DNA of 64,000 nucleotides, taken from positions 124,001 through 188,000 of the forward strand of contig NZ_JAPDKN010000011.1 in NCBI RefSeq assembly GCF_026163565.1, read 5' to 3'. The notes below the pieces were generated by a model, which saw only the letters and a list, made by a program, of their open reading frames with translations, searched no databases and was not told where the DNA came from. The position numbers were made by a program, and so were the translations under genes. This DNA is from Chryseobacterium sp. YIM B08800 (GTDB lineage Bacteria > Bacteroidota > Bacteroidia > Flavobacteriales > Weeksellaceae). Of this stretch, positions 1 through 9,538 are shown piece after piece; the first letter of the stretch is position 1, and every line of letters begins with the position of its first letter.

Positions 1-40
1 TATTGTGTAATTTTAACACAAATTTAGTTTATTTAAAATA

Positions 41-71
41 AAAATCGTCTAAATGTAAGACGATTTTTTAA
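41..71. terminator. Bidirectional hairpin terminator downstream of dps
   Basis: A 10-bp perfect stem (41-50 pairing with 58-67) with a 7-base loop is flanked by A-rich and T-rich runs on both sides, so it can terminate transcription in either direction. It lies about 27 bases beyond the stop codon of the minus-strand dps gene. Confidence 0.75.
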
Positions 72-97
72 ATATTGTGATGATTTTTGTCTTGTTT

Positions 98-574
98 TTA
101 CTTCCCTAAATAAGAATTGTACATCCAAACTTCTTTTTCCTGCTCTGTAATATAATCGCTCATTTGTGAGTTTGTACCTTCGTCGCCTGCTTTGTCTGTA
201 ATGTCTAAAAGCTCTCTTTGTAAATCGATGACTACTTTAAAAGAATTTAAAATGATTTCTACGCTTTTATTACCGTCGCTTACTTCTTTGCTTTCTTTAA
301 TGGTGGAAACCTGAAGGTAATCTGAATAATTATGCGCCGGAGTTGCTCCTAAGGTCAATATACGTTCTGCGATTTCATCAATTTTTAAAACTAAACTATT
401 ATACAGTTCTTCAAACTTAGGATGCAGCGTGAAAAATTGTTCTCCTTTAATGTTCCAGTGAGAGCCTCTTGTATTCTGATAAAACACAGAATAGTTGGCA
501 AGAAGGATATTCAGTTTTTCTGAAATGTTTTGACAGTCGGCTTCTTTTAAACCGATAATGTTGGCATTTTTCAT
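98..574 (-). CDS. dps: Dps family DNA-protection ferritin
   Basis: A 158-residue Dps-like miniferritin. The family forms dodecamers that oxidise and store iron and protect DNA during starvation or oxidative stress. The inter-subunit ferroxidase ligands are visible as GSHW (His39), His51, and the segment KIDEIAERI with Asp66 and Glu70. The length is normal for the family. It is transcribed away from rpsL and ends at a hairpin terminator. No clear sigma-A type promoter was seen upstream on the minus strand, so its control cannot be read from the sequence. Confidence 0.93.
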   Translation of the reverse strand: MKNANIIGLKEADCQNISEKLNILLANYSVFYQNTRGSHWNIKGEQFFTLHPKFEELYNSLVLKIDEIAERILTLGATPAHNYSDYLQVSTIKESKEVSDGNKSVEIILNSFKVVIDLQRELLDITDKAGDEGTNSQMSDYITEQEKEVWMYNSYLGK

Positions 575-968
575 AAGTTTATTTTTTTTTGATACTTCTA
601 ATGCAGGAAATATTGTGCCGAAATCAAGATGATTCCATAGAAGATAACTATTGCGTATTTTTTTAATATAATTTGGAATAATTGGTTTGATGTTGCAGTG
701 AGTTTAATTATGCTATTATATTATTGGGTAGATTAAAATTGAGTTAATAAATATACAATTAATTAAAAAATTGATGCTTCAATGGTAAAATTGGGCAGAC
801 GTTTTAAAGCTGTAAAATTTTCTATAATTTCCTGTGCATCCTTATTGAATGTAAATTATATGTAATCATAAGGTTAGTTTAAATTAAATAAAGATTATTA
901 TTTCTGTATAACTACTTGTCAATTAAAAAATTATTATTATTTTTGCACCCTAAAATAAAAGCAATTAA
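575..968. other. Intergenic region between dps and rpsL
   Basis: This 394-base AT-rich divergent region holds the rpsL promoter near its right end. I found no tRNA, no convincing small ORF and no strong inverted repeat in the rest, and no recognisable minus-strand promoter for dps. Confidence 0.6.
916..945 (+). promoter_or_regulatory. Bacteroidota-type promoter of rpsL operon
   Basis: The -7 element TATTTTTG (938-945) fits TAnnTTTG. A TTG at 916-918 lies 19 bases upstream, fitting the -33 element. Transcription would start near 952, giving a leader of only about 17 bases before the rpsL ATG. Confidence 0.75.
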
Positions 969-1382
969 ATGCCTACTATTCAACAATTAGTTAGAAAAGG
1001 AAGAGTCGCACTTACCAAGAAGAGTAAATCGGCTGCCCTTGATTCTTGTCCACAAAGACGAGGTGTATGTACGAGAGTATATACTACCACACCTAAGAAA
1101 CCTAACTCTGCACTTAGAAAAGTTGCAAGGGTAAGACTTTCAAACGGTAAAGAAGTTAACGCCTATATCCCAGGTGAAGGACATAATCTTCAAGAGCACT
1201 CGATAGTATTGGTACGCGGGGGGAGAGTAAAAGATTTACCAGGAGTTAGATACCACATCGTAAGAGGTGCGTTAGATACTGCTGGAGTAAACGGAAGAAC
1301 ACAAAGAAGATCTAAGTACGGAGCTAAGAGACCTAAACCAGGACAAGCTGCTGCAGCACCTGCAAAAGGAAAGAAAAAATAA
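969..1382 (+). CDS. rpsL: 30S ribosomal protein S12
   Basis: Universal small-subunit protein S12 at the decoding centre; 137 residues. The diagnostic [13 protein letters not shown] loop (Lys43/Lys44) and LPGVRYH segment (Lys88 just before it) are intact, matching the streptomycin-sensitive residues known from E. coli. The C-terminus carries a basic, alanine-rich extension ending in GKKK. It is the first gene of the rpsL-rpsG-fusA-rpsJ operon, directly behind a strong promoter, with 23 bases to rpsG. Confidence 0.98.
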   Translation: MPTIQQLVRKGRVALTKKSKSAALDSCPQRRGVCTRVYTTTPKKPNSALRKVARVRLSNGKEVNAYIPGEGHNLQEHSIVLVRGGRVKDLPGVRYHIVRGALDTAGVNGRTQRRSKYGAKRPKPGQAAAAPAKGKKK

Positions 1383-1405
1383 TCATTAAATAAGGTACAG
1401 AAACA

Positions 1406-1882
1406 ATGAGAAAGACAAAAGCGAAAAAAAGACCGTTGTTACCAGATCCAAAGTTTAATGATCAATTGGTGACTAGATTCGTAAACAACTTGATGCTTGA
1501 TGGTAAGAAGTCAATCGCATTCAAAATATTCTATGATGCATTAGATATCGTAGAAACTAAAAAAGGAGAAACTGAAAAGACTGCCCTTGAAATCTGGAAA
1601 GATGCATTAACTAACGTTATGCCTCACGTAGAAGTACGTTCTAGAAGAGTAGGTGGAGCAAACTTCCAGATTCCTATGCCAATCAGAGCTGATAGAAAAA
1701 TTTCTATGGCAATGAAATGGTTAATTAGCTACTCTAAAAAGAGAAATGATAAGTCTATGGCTTTGAAATTGGCTAATGAAGTAGTTGCCGCTTCAAGAGA
1801 AGAAGGTGCTGCTTTCAAAAAGAAAAGTGATACTCACAAAATGGCGGAAGCTAACAAAGCGTTTTCACACTTTAAATTCTAA
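1406..1882 (+). CDS. rpsG: 30S ribosomal protein S7
   Basis: S7 (158 residues) nucleates assembly of the 30S head and contacts E-site tRNA. It is recognised by its basic N-terminus, the conserved block [19 protein letters not shown] and the C-terminal helix [16 protein letters not shown]. It is the second gene of the str-type operon, 6 bases before fusA, in the order conserved across bacteria. S7 is the autogenous regulator of this operon in E. coli; no equivalent site was identified here. Confidence 0.98.
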   Translation: MRKTKAKKRPLLPDPKFNDQLVTRFVNNLMLDGKKSIAFKIFYDALDIVETKKGETEKTALEIWKDALTNVMPHVEVRSRRVGGANFQIPMPIRADRKISMAMKWLISYSKKRNDKSMALKLANEVVAASREEGAAFKKKSDTHKMAEANKAFSHFKF

Positions 1883-1888
1883 TCTGAA

Positions 1889-4006
1889 ATGGGTAGAGAT
1901 CTTAAATTTACAAGAAATATTGGTATTGCTGCGCACATTGATGCAGGTAAAACTACCACTACAGAAAGAATTTTATTCTATACTGGTGTAAACCACAAAA
2001 TTGGTGAAGTTCACGATGGTGCTTCTACAATGGACTGGATGGAGCAGGAAGCTGAAAGAGGTATTACTATTACTTCTGCTGCTACTACTTGTTCTTGGAA
2101 CTTTCCAACAGACCAAGGAAAACCTTTAGCTGATACTAAACCTTACCACTTCAACATCATCGATACACCGGGACACGTTGACTTCACAGTAGAAGTAAAC
2201 AGATCTTTGAGAGTATTAGATGGATTGGTATTCTTATTCTCTGCAGTAGATGGAGTAGAGCCTCAGTCTGAAACAAACTGGAGACTTGCTGACAACTACA
2301 AAGTTGCAAGAATGGGATTCGTAAACAAAATGGACAGACAAGGTGCTGACTTCCTTAACGTGGTAAACCAGGTTAAAGATATGTTAGGATCAAATGCAGT
2401 TCCAATCGTTTTACCAATCGGTGCTGAAGAAGATTTCAAAGGTGTTGTAGACTTAATTAAAAACAGAGCGATCATCTGGGATGAAGCTGGACAAGGTGCT
2501 ACTTTCGAAGTAGTTCCAATTCCGGAAGATATGAAGGATGAAGTTCTTGAATATAGAGAGAAATTAGTAGAAGCTGTTTCTGAATATGACGAAACTTTGA
2601 TGGAGAAATTCTTCGAAGATCCAGATTCAATTACAGAAGAAGAAATCAATGCTGCATTGAGAGCTGCTACTATCGATTTATCTATTATCCCAATGACTTG
2701 TGGTTCTTCATTCAAGAACAAAGGAGTACAGTTTATGTTGGATGCAGTATGTAAATACTTGCCTTCTCCATTGGATAAAGATGACATCAAAGGTACTGAC
2801 CCAAGAACTGACGCTGAAATCACAAGAAAACCTTCTGTAGATGAGCCTTTCGCAGCTTTAGCATTTAAGATTGCTACTGACCCATTCGTGGGAAGATTAG
2901 CATTCTTCAGAGCTTACTCTGGAAGATTAGATGCTGGTTCTTATATCTTGAACACTCGTTCAGGTGATAAAGAAAGAATCTCTAGAATCTATCAGATGCA
3001 CGCTAACAAACAAAACCCGGTAGAATATATTGAAGCTGGTGATATTGGTGCTGCTGTAGGTTTCAAATCTATCAAAACTGGTGATACTATGTGTGATGAG
3101 AAAAACCCAATCGTTCTTGAATCGATGGTTTTCCCTGATCCTGTAATTGGTATCGCTGTTGAGCCTAAAACTAAAGCTGACCAGGATAAAATGGGTAACG
3201 CTCTAGCTAAATTGGCTGAAGAAGATCCTACATTTACTGTAAGAACTGACGAGGCTTCAGGACAAACGATCATCTCTGGTATGGGTGAGCTTCACTTAGA
3301 TATCATTGTAGACCGTATGAAGAGAGAGTTCAAGGTTGAAGTAAACCAAGGACAACCTCAGGTAGAATACAAAGAAAACTTAACAAAAGTTGCTAGCCAC
3401 AGAGAAGTTTACAAAAAGCAGTCTGGTGGTAAAGGTAAATTTGCTGATATTGTATTTGAACTAGGACCTGCAGACGAAGGTAAAGTTGGTTTAGAATTCA
3501 TCAATGAGATCAAAGGTGGTAACGTTCCTAGAGAATTTGTTCCTGCAATTGAAAAAGGCTTTAAAGCTGCAATGAAGAACGGTCCTTTGGCTGGTTTCGA
3601 AGTTGAAGGTATTAAAGTTACTCTTAAAGACGGATCTTTCCACGCAGTGGATTCTGATGCACTTTCTTTTGAATTAGCTGCTAAATTAGGATTTAAAGAA
3701 GCTGGACGTGCTGCTAAGCCAGTAATTATGGAGCCTATTATGAAATTGGAGGTTGTAACTCCGGAAGAATATATGGGTAACATCATTGGTGACCTTAACA
3801 AGAGAAGAGGTACAATCAGTGGACAAGAAGAAAAGAACGGTGCCGTTGTTATCAAAGGTTCAGTTCCATTGTCTGAAATGTTTGGTTATGTTACTACTCT
3901 TAGAACACTTTCATCAGGAAGAGCTACTTCTTCTATGGAATTAGAGAAGTACCAAGCTACTCCACAAAACGTTGCTGACGATATCATCGCTAAAGCAAAA
4001 GGTTAA
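1889..4006 (+). CDS. fusA: Translation elongation factor G
   Basis: EF-G (705 residues) is the GTPase that drives ribosomal translocation and, with RRF, recycling. The GTP-binding motifs are complete: AHIDAGKTT near residues 15-23, DTPGH at 92-96 and NKMD at 146-149. Domains II to V follow, with the usual GMGELHLDI block and an intact C-terminus. Long open frames on the opposite strand inside this gene have no recognisable content and are shadows. It sits between rpsG and rpsJ with short spacers. Confidence 0.98.
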   Translation: MGRDLKFTRNIGIAAHIDAGKTTTTERILFYTGVNHKIGEVHDGASTMDWMEQEAERGITITSAATTCSWNFPTDQGKPLADTKPYHFNIIDTPGHVDFTVEVNRSLRVLDGLVFLFSAVDGVEPQSETNWRLADNYKVARMGFVNKMDRQGADFLNVVNQVKDMLGSNAVPIVLPIGAEEDFKGVVDLIKNRAIIWDEAGQGATFEVVPIPEDMKDEVLEYREKLVEAVSEYDETLMEKFFEDPDSITEEEINAALRAATIDLSIIPMTCGSSFKNKGVQFMLDAVCKYLPSPLDKDDIKGTDPRTDAEITRKPSVDEPFAALAFKIATDPFVGRLAFFRAYSGRLDAGSYILNTRSGDKERISRIYQMHANKQNPVEYIEAGDIGAAVGFKSIKTGDTMCDEKNPIVLESMVFPDPVIGIAVEPKTKADQDKMGNALAKLAEEDPTFTVRTDEASGQTIISGMGELHLDIIVDRMKREFKVEVNQGQPQVEYKENLTKVASHREVYKKQSGGKGKFADIVFELGPADEGKVGLEFINEIKGGNVPREFVPAIEKGFKAAMKNGPLAGFEVEGIKVTLKDGSFHAVDSDALSFELAAKLGFKEAGRAAKPVIMEPIMKLEVVTPEEYMGNIIGDLNKRRGTISGQEEKNGAVVIKGSVPLSEMFGYVTTLRTLSSGRATSSMELEKYQATPQNVADDIIAKAKG

Positions 4007-4023
4007 TTTTTTAAAGTAAAGAA

Positions 4024-4329
4024 ATGTCACAAAGAATCAGAATAAAACTAAAATCTTACGATTACAACTTGGTAGACAAGTCTGCTGAGAAGATCGTAAA
4101 AACGGTAAAGGCTACTGGTGCTGTTGTAAACGGTCCTATTCCATTGCCAACGAACAAGAGAATCTTCACAGTGTTGAGATCTCCGCACGTAAACAAGAAA
4201 GCTAGAGAGCAGTTCCAATTATCAGCTCACAAGAGATTGATGGATATCTACTCTTCTTCTTCTAAAACTGTTGATGCTCTAATGAAATTAGAACTTCCTT
4301 CAGGAGTTGACGTTGAAATTAAAGTGTGA
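4024..4329 (+). CDS. rpsJ: 30S ribosomal protein S10
   Basis: S10 (101 residues) is a head protein and also the NusE antitermination factor. Diagnostic segments are [42 protein letters not shown] and the C-terminal [10 protein letters not shown]. It is the last gene of its operon here. A hairpin terminator follows within 100 bases, so the usual direct link rpsJ-rplC is broken, and rplC lies about 9.7 kb away. Confidence 0.97.
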   Translation: MSQRIRIKLKSYDYNLVDKSAEKIVKTVKATGAVVNGPIPLPTNKRIFTVLRSPHVNKKAREQFQLSAHKRLMDIYSSSSKTVDALMKLELPSGVDVEIKV

Positions 4330-4338
4330 TAAATATGC

Positions 4339-4366
4339 TGGAAGATGGATGATGGAAGTCGGAAGT
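4339..4366. repeat. Short GGA-rich direct-repeat tract
   Basis: Immediately after the rpsJ stop, units related to GGAAGATGGATGATGGAAG recur. The shared core GGATGATGGA reappears in reverse orientation at about 12419-12428, also next to a gene end. It is probably a degenerate member of a small intergenic repeat family. Confidence 0.4.
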
Positions 4367-4388
4367 TTTTTAGCAACACCTTAAATAT

Positions 4389-4420
4389 AAATCCCTTTTC
4401 GAAAGAAGAGGGATTTTTTT
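4389..4420 (+). terminator. Rho-independent terminator of rpsL operon
   Basis: ATCCCT at 4391-4396 pairs with AGGGAT at 4409-4414 and is followed by a T-run. It ends the rpsL-rpsG-fusA-rpsJ transcript. Confidence 0.75.
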
Positions 4421-4514
4421 GTTTTAAATTTTTAAAAAAATATTTTAACTAAATAGTTAGTGATAAATTAATGTTAATTCAAACAATATTGATATTTTTG
4501 ATAAAAATAAATAC

Positions 4515-5342
4515 ATGAAAAAACTGATACTCCTATTATTTCCATTCATCTTATCGGCACAAACACATCGTTTTATTTATCAGTTTCAATATAAATTAGA
4601 TTCAACAGCAAAAGAATTTGCAAAAGAAAATATGATTTTGGATGTCAACCCGGACGATGTTAAATTTTATCCTTATTCTTATGCCGAAACCGACTCTTTA
4701 AATATTATTCGTGGCCAGAGAAGATCAAGATGGGACGATCATCTTCCTGCTCTTGTCAGAAAAAAAGATTCTTTTGAAAACACCTCATTGATTTTATTAA
4801 ATGATTTTTTCTCTTTAAAATCAACCGACAAAATGAATTGGAAACTTCTGAATGATACAAAAATTGAAGGACAATATACATTACAAAAAGCAACCACAAC
4901 TTTTGGCGGAAGAAATTGGATCGCATGGTTTTCCAAAGACGTTATTCTGAGTGAAGGTCCATACAAATTCCGTGGACTTCCCGGATTGATTTTCGAGATT
5001 GAAGACGACAAAAATAACTTTATGTTTAAGCTTTCAAAAAGTATGAAATTTCCTAAAACTTACGAAGCCAAATTCCTTGAAAGTTTTGCTGGGAAAAAAC
5101 CACTTTCTGTTTCTGAAAAAGTCATTGCTAAAAAACAATTAGAAATTTACAACAATCCTTTACAGGATATTGCAGAAGCATTTAAATCTAATACCAATCC
5201 TGAGAATACATTCTATGTAATGGGAGTGCAAATCAAAAGTTTAGACCAGTTAAAAGTAATGTCTGATGAAAGAAGAAAAACAATACTTAGAGAAAATAAT
5301 CCAATTGAAATTGATAAAGCCATAAAATATCCGCTAAATTAA
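4515..5342 (+). CDS. GLPGLI family exported protein (copy 1)
   Basis: A 275-residue protein with an N-terminal signal peptide (about residues 1-16, ending SAQ). The GLPGLI signature lies in the context GPYKFRGLPGLIFEIED, preceded by WIAWFSKDV. The GLPGLI family is restricted to Bacteroidota and has no established function. It is probably periplasmic or surface-exposed. It resembles the copy at 28499 more than the one at 8656: both open with a Y-x-F-x-YKLDS block and close with NPIE-x-DKA-x-KY. A TonB receptor lies about 140 bases downstream. A TATTTTTG -7 element is at 4493-4500. Confidence 0.88.
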   Translation: MKKLILLLFPFILSAQTHRFIYQFQYKLDSTAKEFAKENMILDVNPDDVKFYPYSYAETDSLNIIRGQRRSRWDDHLPALVRKKDSFENTSLILLNDFFSLKSTDKMNWKLLNDTKIEGQYTLQKATTTFGGRNWIAWFSKDVILSEGPYKFRGLPGLIFEIEDDKNNFMFKLSKSMKFPKTYEAKFLESFAGKKPLSVSEKVIAKKQLEIYNNPLQDIAEAFKSNTNPENTFYVMGVQIKSLDQLKVMSDERRKTILRENNPIEIDKAIKYPLN

Positions 5343-5406
5343 AATACAACCCTTAATTTTTAAACATTCTCTAAAAACTAGATGTTTTTTGGCATAAATT
5401 TAACAT

Positions 5407-5424
5407 AAGTGACAATTGTCACTT
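5407..5424. promoter_or_regulatory. Perfect 18-bp palindrome, candidate operator of TonB receptor
   Basis: AAGTGACAATTGTCACTT equals its own reverse complement. It lies about 32 bases upstream of a TATTTTTG -7 element (5456-5463) and 55 bases before the receptor ATG. This is a typical position for a dimeric repressor or activator. It does not resemble the classical Fur box. Confidence 0.55.
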
Positions 5425-5478
5425 GATATAATTTATTTAGAATCAATAAAAATAATATTTTTGTTTCAAATTTATGAA

Positions 5479-7665
5479 ATGAAAAAAACGGTATCTGTAT
5501 CATTACTAATTTTGGGAGTAGCTTTTTCTAAAGCACAACAAAAAGCAAATGATACAATCAGAAAAGAGACCACGATTGAAGAGGTAGAACTTTTTGGAGA
5601 GAGAAACAAACAGCCTGAAGGTTTGGAAGTAATTACAAGATTACCTCTTAAACCGAGAGACCAAATTCAAAGCATCTCTGTAGTTTCTCACAAGGTAATC
5701 GAAGATTTGGGTGGACTTACCGTAACTGATGTTGCAAAAAATATTCCTGGTGTTACTCAATTCGGAAGCTATGGCGGAACCAGAGAAAGTATGTCTATAA
5801 GAGGATATCGTGGAGTTCCTGTTTTGAAAAACGGAGTCATGATGGATTCTGATTTCCGTACCGGAGGTATGCTTACCGATATGCAGGGTGTAGAAAGTAT
5901 TCAGGTGATTAAAGGTTCAGCTGCAGTTACGCAGGGAATTGGTGATGGTCTTGGTTCTGCAGGTGGAGTAATCAACGTGGTGACTAAAATTCCAAAATTT
6001 ATTAATGAAACTAATATTGGTTTCAGATACGGAAGTTGGGATTTTTACAGACCGACTGTAGACTTTCAGAGAGTTTTAGACAATAAAGGGAAGATTGCAG
6101 TTCGTTTGAATGCAGCTTATCAAGACAATAATAGTTTCAGAAGATTTGTAAATACAGATCGCATTTATGTAAATCCATCAGTAGCTTTCCGTCCGGACGA
6201 TAAGACGGAAATCGTTGCCGAAATGGATTACATGAAAAATAATACAACTCCCGATAGAGGAACAGTAAATTTAGCAAAAGGAGATACTGAAGCTATTTAC
6301 CAAATGCCGGGAAGAAAATTTTTAGGTTTCTCAACAGACAATGCAGCGACAGAGACTTTTAATTTCTCTACCACTGCAACAAGAAGACTGACTGATAAAT
6401 TGAAAGTAAGAGCTGCGTTTATGAGCTCTTCTTATAACACCAATATTGTAGGTGCAGCTTTGGCTCCAATTGATCGAAATAATCCGAATGAAATTAGAAA
6501 CAGAACTTTAGCAAAATCTGAACGAGAAGATTTAAATAAAGTTTTTCAATTTGATTTTATTGGTGCAGATGTAATGACAGGTTTTATAAAGCACACTTTT
6601 CAGGTTGGTTTTGATTGGAAAGAATCTGATGTAACTACAACTTCTTATGATTCAAAAGCTGTTGACCAGATCAATGTTTTGAATGATATTAATAATATTC
6701 TTCCTTCAAATATTGATGCCGGAAACTTTACTTTGGTTAAAAAAGATCCTATAATAAATACTTTAACGCCAACAATGGGTTTAATGGCTCAGGATGTAAT
6801 TACTTTTAATAAATACTTAAAAGCACATTTAGGATTGCGTTACAGCAGATTAAATGGTTCAGATAAAGACAAAAATTATGCTTGGAATCCATCTTTCGGA
6901 TTGATGGTTTCACCTATTGAAAATATGAATATTTTTGGTTCATATACTACCACTACAGGATTACGAAGCGCAAATAATGTTTTGGCTACCGGAGGAACTG
7001 TAGGTGCTTCAACCACAAAACAATGGGAAGCGGGAATTAAATCTGATTGGTTAAATGAAAAATTGCGTTTCAATCTTACCTTCTTTGATATAAAAACGGA
7101 TAATTTATCTTACGAAATTTTGAACGGTAACAATGGGACAGGAACTTATGCTTTGGCTGGAGAATTGAAAAGAAGAGGGATGGAGGTAGAATTGATTGGA
7201 AAAATTCTTCCCAACTTGCAAATCATGACAGGTTGGGCTTATGTAGATGCTCAATATCAGGATAGCCCTTCATTCGTTAATGGTTCTGCGCCGATCAATA
7301 CTCCGAAACATTCTGCTAATGGATGGTTAAACTATAAATTCAATCAAGGAATTTTAGATGGTCTTGATATTGGAGCGGGTATTTATTATGTAGGATTAAG
7401 ACCAGTGGATGATTATAAGCAAGATTATTTCAACTCTGGAACAGGGCACGTAAATGGTACGCAGCCTAAAGAAAAACCATTCAATATGCCAGATTATACA
7501 ACAGTAGATGCTCAAGTAGGTTACAAGTTTAAAAACGGTTTAGGTCTAAGAGTTTTCTTCAATAATATCTTTGATTCTGTAGGATACAATTCTTATTTCA
7601 GAGGTGGATATATCGACCAAATCCAGCCACGAAATTTCTCGGCACAAATCAATTATAAGTTTTAA
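5479..7665 (+). CDS. TonB-dependent siderophore receptor
   Basis: A 728-residue outer-membrane receptor for energised import, probably of a ferric siderophore. The open frame begins at 5416, but the ATG at 5479 is preferred because it starts a proper signal peptide (MKKTVSVSLLILGVAFSKAQ). Next comes a TonB-box-like stretch and a plug domain with RDQIQSISVVS, IPGVTQFGSYGG, SMSIRGYRG and GSAGGVINVVTK. A 22-strand-type barrel follows, closing with NNIFDSVGYNSYFRGGYI and a terminal Phe. The plug motifs match siderophore rather than SusC-type receptors. The substrate cannot be read from sequence. Confidence 0.92.
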   Translation: MKKTVSVSLLILGVAFSKAQQKANDTIRKETTIEEVELFGERNKQPEGLEVITRLPLKPRDQIQSISVVSHKVIEDLGGLTVTDVAKNIPGVTQFGSYGGTRESMSIRGYRGVPVLKNGVMMDSDFRTGGMLTDMQGVESIQVIKGSAAVTQGIGDGLGSAGGVINVVTKIPKFINETNIGFRYGSWDFYRPTVDFQRVLDNKGKIAVRLNAAYQDNNSFRRFVNTDRIYVNPSVAFRPDDKTEIVAEMDYMKNNTTPDRGTVNLAKGDTEAIYQMPGRKFLGFSTDNAATETFNFSTTATRRLTDKLKVRAAFMSSSYNTNIVGAALAPIDRNNPNEIRNRTLAKSEREDLNKVFQFDFIGADVMTGFIKHTFQVGFDWKESDVTTTSYDSKAVDQINVLNDINNILPSNIDAGNFTLVKKDPIINTLTPTMGLMAQDVITFNKYLKAHLGLRYSRLNGSDKDKNYAWNPSFGLMVSPIENMNIFGSYTTTTGLRSANNVLATGGTVGASTTKQWEAGIKSDWLNEKLRFNLTFFDIKTDNLSYEILNGNNGTGTYALAGELKRRGMEVELIGKILPNLQIMTGWAYVDAQYQDSPSFVNGSAPINTPKHSANGWLNYKFNQGILDGLDIGAGIYYVGLRPVDDYKQDYFNSGTGHVNGTQPKEKPFNMPDYTTVDAQVGYKFKNGLGLRVFFNNIFDSVGYNSYFRGGYIDQIQPRNFSAQINYKF

Positions 7666-7700
7666 TAGATAATTTTCAAGTAATAGTTTTATCTATATCG

Positions 7701-7740
7701 GGAGAGTCTCTGAATTTTTTCAGAGGCTTTCCTTTTTATT
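7701..7740 (+). terminator. Terminator after TonB receptor
   Basis: A hairpin centred on CTCTGA...TCAGAG with flanking GGA/TCC pairing is followed by a T-rich tract. It lies about 40 bases after the receptor stop codon. Confidence 0.6.
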
Positions 7741-7793
7741 GAACACTTGGCTTTATAGATGCTTGTTTTTTGCTATTTTTAATAAAAAAAATA

Positions 7794-8279
7794 ATGGTCA
7801 AATCAGATAGCAGTATTTTTGAGAGATTTTCAAACTGGGCAACAAAATTTACGGGCAGTTCGTATGCGTTTTTGGGAGCGGTTGCCATTGTGGTAATTTG
7901 GGCTGGTTCGGGTCCGATTTTTAAATATTCCGAAACTTGGCAATTGGTCATCAATACCGGAACAACCATTATTACTTTTTTGATGGTTTTCCTGATTCAG
8001 AAATCTCAAAATAAAGACTCTAAAGCAATACAAATAAAATTGAATGAGCTGATTGCCGCTAATGAAAAAGCGAGTAACCGAATTGTGGACATCGAAGAAC
8101 TCACAGAAAAAGAGCTCGACCAACTTCACTGTTATTATGAAAAATTAGCTCACTTTGCCAAAGATGATGCAGATATTCACACTTCGCATTCTATAGATGC
8201 CGCCAAAAGAAATCAGGATTATAAGCATGAATTTTTTAAAAGAAAGCACGAAGAATGGTTATCTAAACAAAGCAAATAA
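7794..8279 (+). CDS. Low-affinity iron permease family small membrane protein
   Basis: About 161 residues from the ATG at 7794. An upstream in-frame start at 7770 would only add a short hydrophobic stub. Two membrane helices are visible (about residues 20-42 and 52-73: AFLGAVAIVVIWAGSGPIF and INTGTTIITFLMVFLIQ). A cytosolic region follows with AIQIKLNELIAA and ELDQLHCYYEKLA, typical of the predicted low-affinity iron permease family (COG5478-like). Transport by bacterial members is not established. Position next to a siderophore receptor fits an iron theme but proves nothing. Confidence 0.8.
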   Translation: MVKSDSSIFERFSNWATKFTGSSYAFLGAVAIVVIWAGSGPIFKYSETWQLVINTGTTIITFLMVFLIQKSQNKDSKAIQIKLNELIAANEKASNRIVDIEELTEKELDQLHCYYEKLAHFAKDDADIHTSHSIDAAKRNQDYKHEFFKRKHEEWLSKQSK

Positions 8280-8354
8280 GCTTAATTTAAGGTGAATTCG
8301 GCTTAAGCTGTAAAAGTAAACTAACTATTGCGAAATTGTTATGCATTTAACGCA

Positions 8355-8490
8355 AAGCTTAATTTTTGCAAATCTTATTTTAAAAGAGCAAAGATAGGAA
8401 TCAATAAATTGATTTTTATGAAGCTCTCGTTTATTCAAGCTTCATCAGCGACTTTGTCGCTATTCTCTGCTCCTTAAAATAATAAGCTTA
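8355..8490. repeat. Fold-back element in the gap before the second GLPGLI gene
   Basis: The gap 8280-8655 contains a nested inverted repeat. A 23-base arm at 8375-8397 pairs imperfectly with 8460-8482, with AAGCTT at 8355-8360 and 8484-8489 outside it. The interior holds three smaller hairpins: ATCAATAAATTGAT, TGAAGC...GCTTCA and AGCGACTTTGTCGCT. It could be a MITE- or REP-like element or a structured RNA. No ORF is seen. The core ATCAATAAATTGATTTT recurs near 63350. Confidence 0.55.
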
Positions 8491-8629
8491 AAAATTAAAA
8501 TCTTTACGAGATAAAAGATCCTACTTAATTTCTTATATCGAACTTTGGTTTTCAATTTAAAATGAGATCATTTATCACTCTAAAGTGTGTTTTTTTTGTA
8601 AAGAATTAGTGCGAACTAATTTTTCATCT

Positions 8630-8637
8630 TACTTTTG
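8630..8637 (+). promoter_or_regulatory. -7 promoter element of second GLPGLI gene
   Basis: TACTTTTG fits TAnnTTTG and lies about 19 bases before the ATG at 8656. This supports that ATG over an upstream in-frame TTG at 8635, which overlaps the element. No good -33 element is present. Confidence 0.5.
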
Positions 8638-8655
8638 TGCCTAAAGTTATTTTAT

Positions 8656-9495
8656 ATGTTGAAGGTTTTTATTTCAATTTTAATTTTTTGTTCGGCTTTA
8701 ATTTATGCTCAGGGAACTAAAATTCTCGGCAATTTTTCGATGAAAGCATCATCTTACAATGCAAAGGTTTTTGAGAAAAGCAATCTTAATATTTATTATC
8801 GGTTTAAATTTTTAAAAGACGAAAAGATTTCTGAAAACCCGAGAGAAGGGTTGTGTGTTTTACAAATTGGCGAAAACTATTCAAAGTTCAGCGATACAAA
8901 AACAATACAGAGAGATTCTCTTTTCGAAAAATTTTCTCATCTCGAAAGTATCGGTGCGAAAGAAATGAATCAACTCTTCATGTACAATCCTTTATGGGAA
9001 ACAGAAAGTTTAAAATCGGTAACCGATAAAAAAGTTACTTATCAAAAAAGGTACAAAACAAAATACGAATATGAAGAAATTCAGCCGGAACTAAAGTGGC
9101 AACTTCATAACGAATCGAAAAAAATTCTTGATTATAGCTGTAAAAAGGCAACCGTAAAACACCGAGGAAGAAAATTTGTCGCTTGGTACACGCCGGAAGT
9201 TCCCATAAACAACGGACCGTATATTTTTGAGGGATTGCCGGGTTTAATTTTAGAGCTTGAAGATTCACAAAATAAGTATCATTTTACAGCAGTTGGAATT
9301 GATAAAAAACCAATGGATATTTATCTACGAAACGATAAAGAAATTCTGAAAATAAGCAGAGCAAAATTTAGAGAAGTTGAGAAAACGTATCACGATAATC
9401 CGGGTGCTTTTCATGGTAAAGCTGTAAATGAAGATGGTTCACCGATAGTTGTTAAATCAAAACCTCTTCTTTACGACCCTTTTGAATTAGAATAA
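8656..9495 (+). CDS. GLPGLI family exported protein (copy 2)
   Basis: A 279-residue protein from the ATG at 8656, with a signal peptide (MLKVFISILIFCSALIYAQ). The GLPGLI motif occurs in GPYIFEGLPGLILELED, preceded by RKFVAWYTPEVPINNGPY. It is clearly the same family as the proteins at 4515 and 28499 but diverged, with a different N-terminal half and a shorter C-terminus ending YDPFELE. Function is unknown. It probably acts in the periplasm or at the cell surface. It ends at a strong convergent terminator. Confidence 0.87.
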   Translation: MLKVFISILIFCSALIYAQGTKILGNFSMKASSYNAKVFEKSNLNIYYRFKFLKDEKISENPREGLCVLQIGENYSKFSDTKTIQRDSLFEKFSHLESIGAKEMNQLFMYNPLWETESLKSVTDKKVTYQKRYKTKYEYEEIQPELKWQLHNESKKILDYSCKKATVKHRGRKFVAWYTPEVPINNGPYIFEGLPGLILELEDSQNKYHFTAVGIDKKPMDIYLRNDKEILKISRAKFREVEKTYHDNPGAFHGKAVNEDGSPIVVKSKPLLYDPFELE

Positions 9496-9533
9496 AAACT
9501 AAAGCCTTACAAATTTTGTAAGGCTTTAGTTTT
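9495..9533. terminator. Strong bidirectional terminator
   Basis: A perfect inverted repeat with arms of about 18 bases (starting AAAACTAAAGCCTTAC) begins at the stop codon of the GLPGLI gene. It lies six bases before the end of the convergent minus-strand gene, so it can serve both transcripts. Confidence 0.85.
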
Positions 9534-9538
9534 ATAAT

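Noticed and set aside
575..968. tRNA or small RNA between dps and rpsL
   Set aside because: No cloverleaf, CCA end or strong hairpin was found; only the rpsL promoter is supported.
2296..2823. 175-codon open frame on the minus strand within fusA
   Set aside because: It is fully antisense to a conserved gene, is rich in Ser/Ile as expected from complementing AT-rich codons, and has no recognisable motif.
3409..3855. 148-codon minus-strand frame within fusA
   Set aside because: Shadow of the EF-G frame; no independent promoter or motif.
5407..5424. Fur box
   Set aside because: The palindrome does not resemble the GATAATGATAATC repeats of classical Fur sites.
5416..5478. Longer N-terminus for the TonB receptor
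   Set aside because: The extra 21 residues precede a complete signal peptide and overlap the -7 promoter element.
7830..8129. Minus-strand frame of 99 codons across the iron-permease-like gene
   Set aside because: The plus-strand gene has a coherent family match and start; the antisense frame has none.
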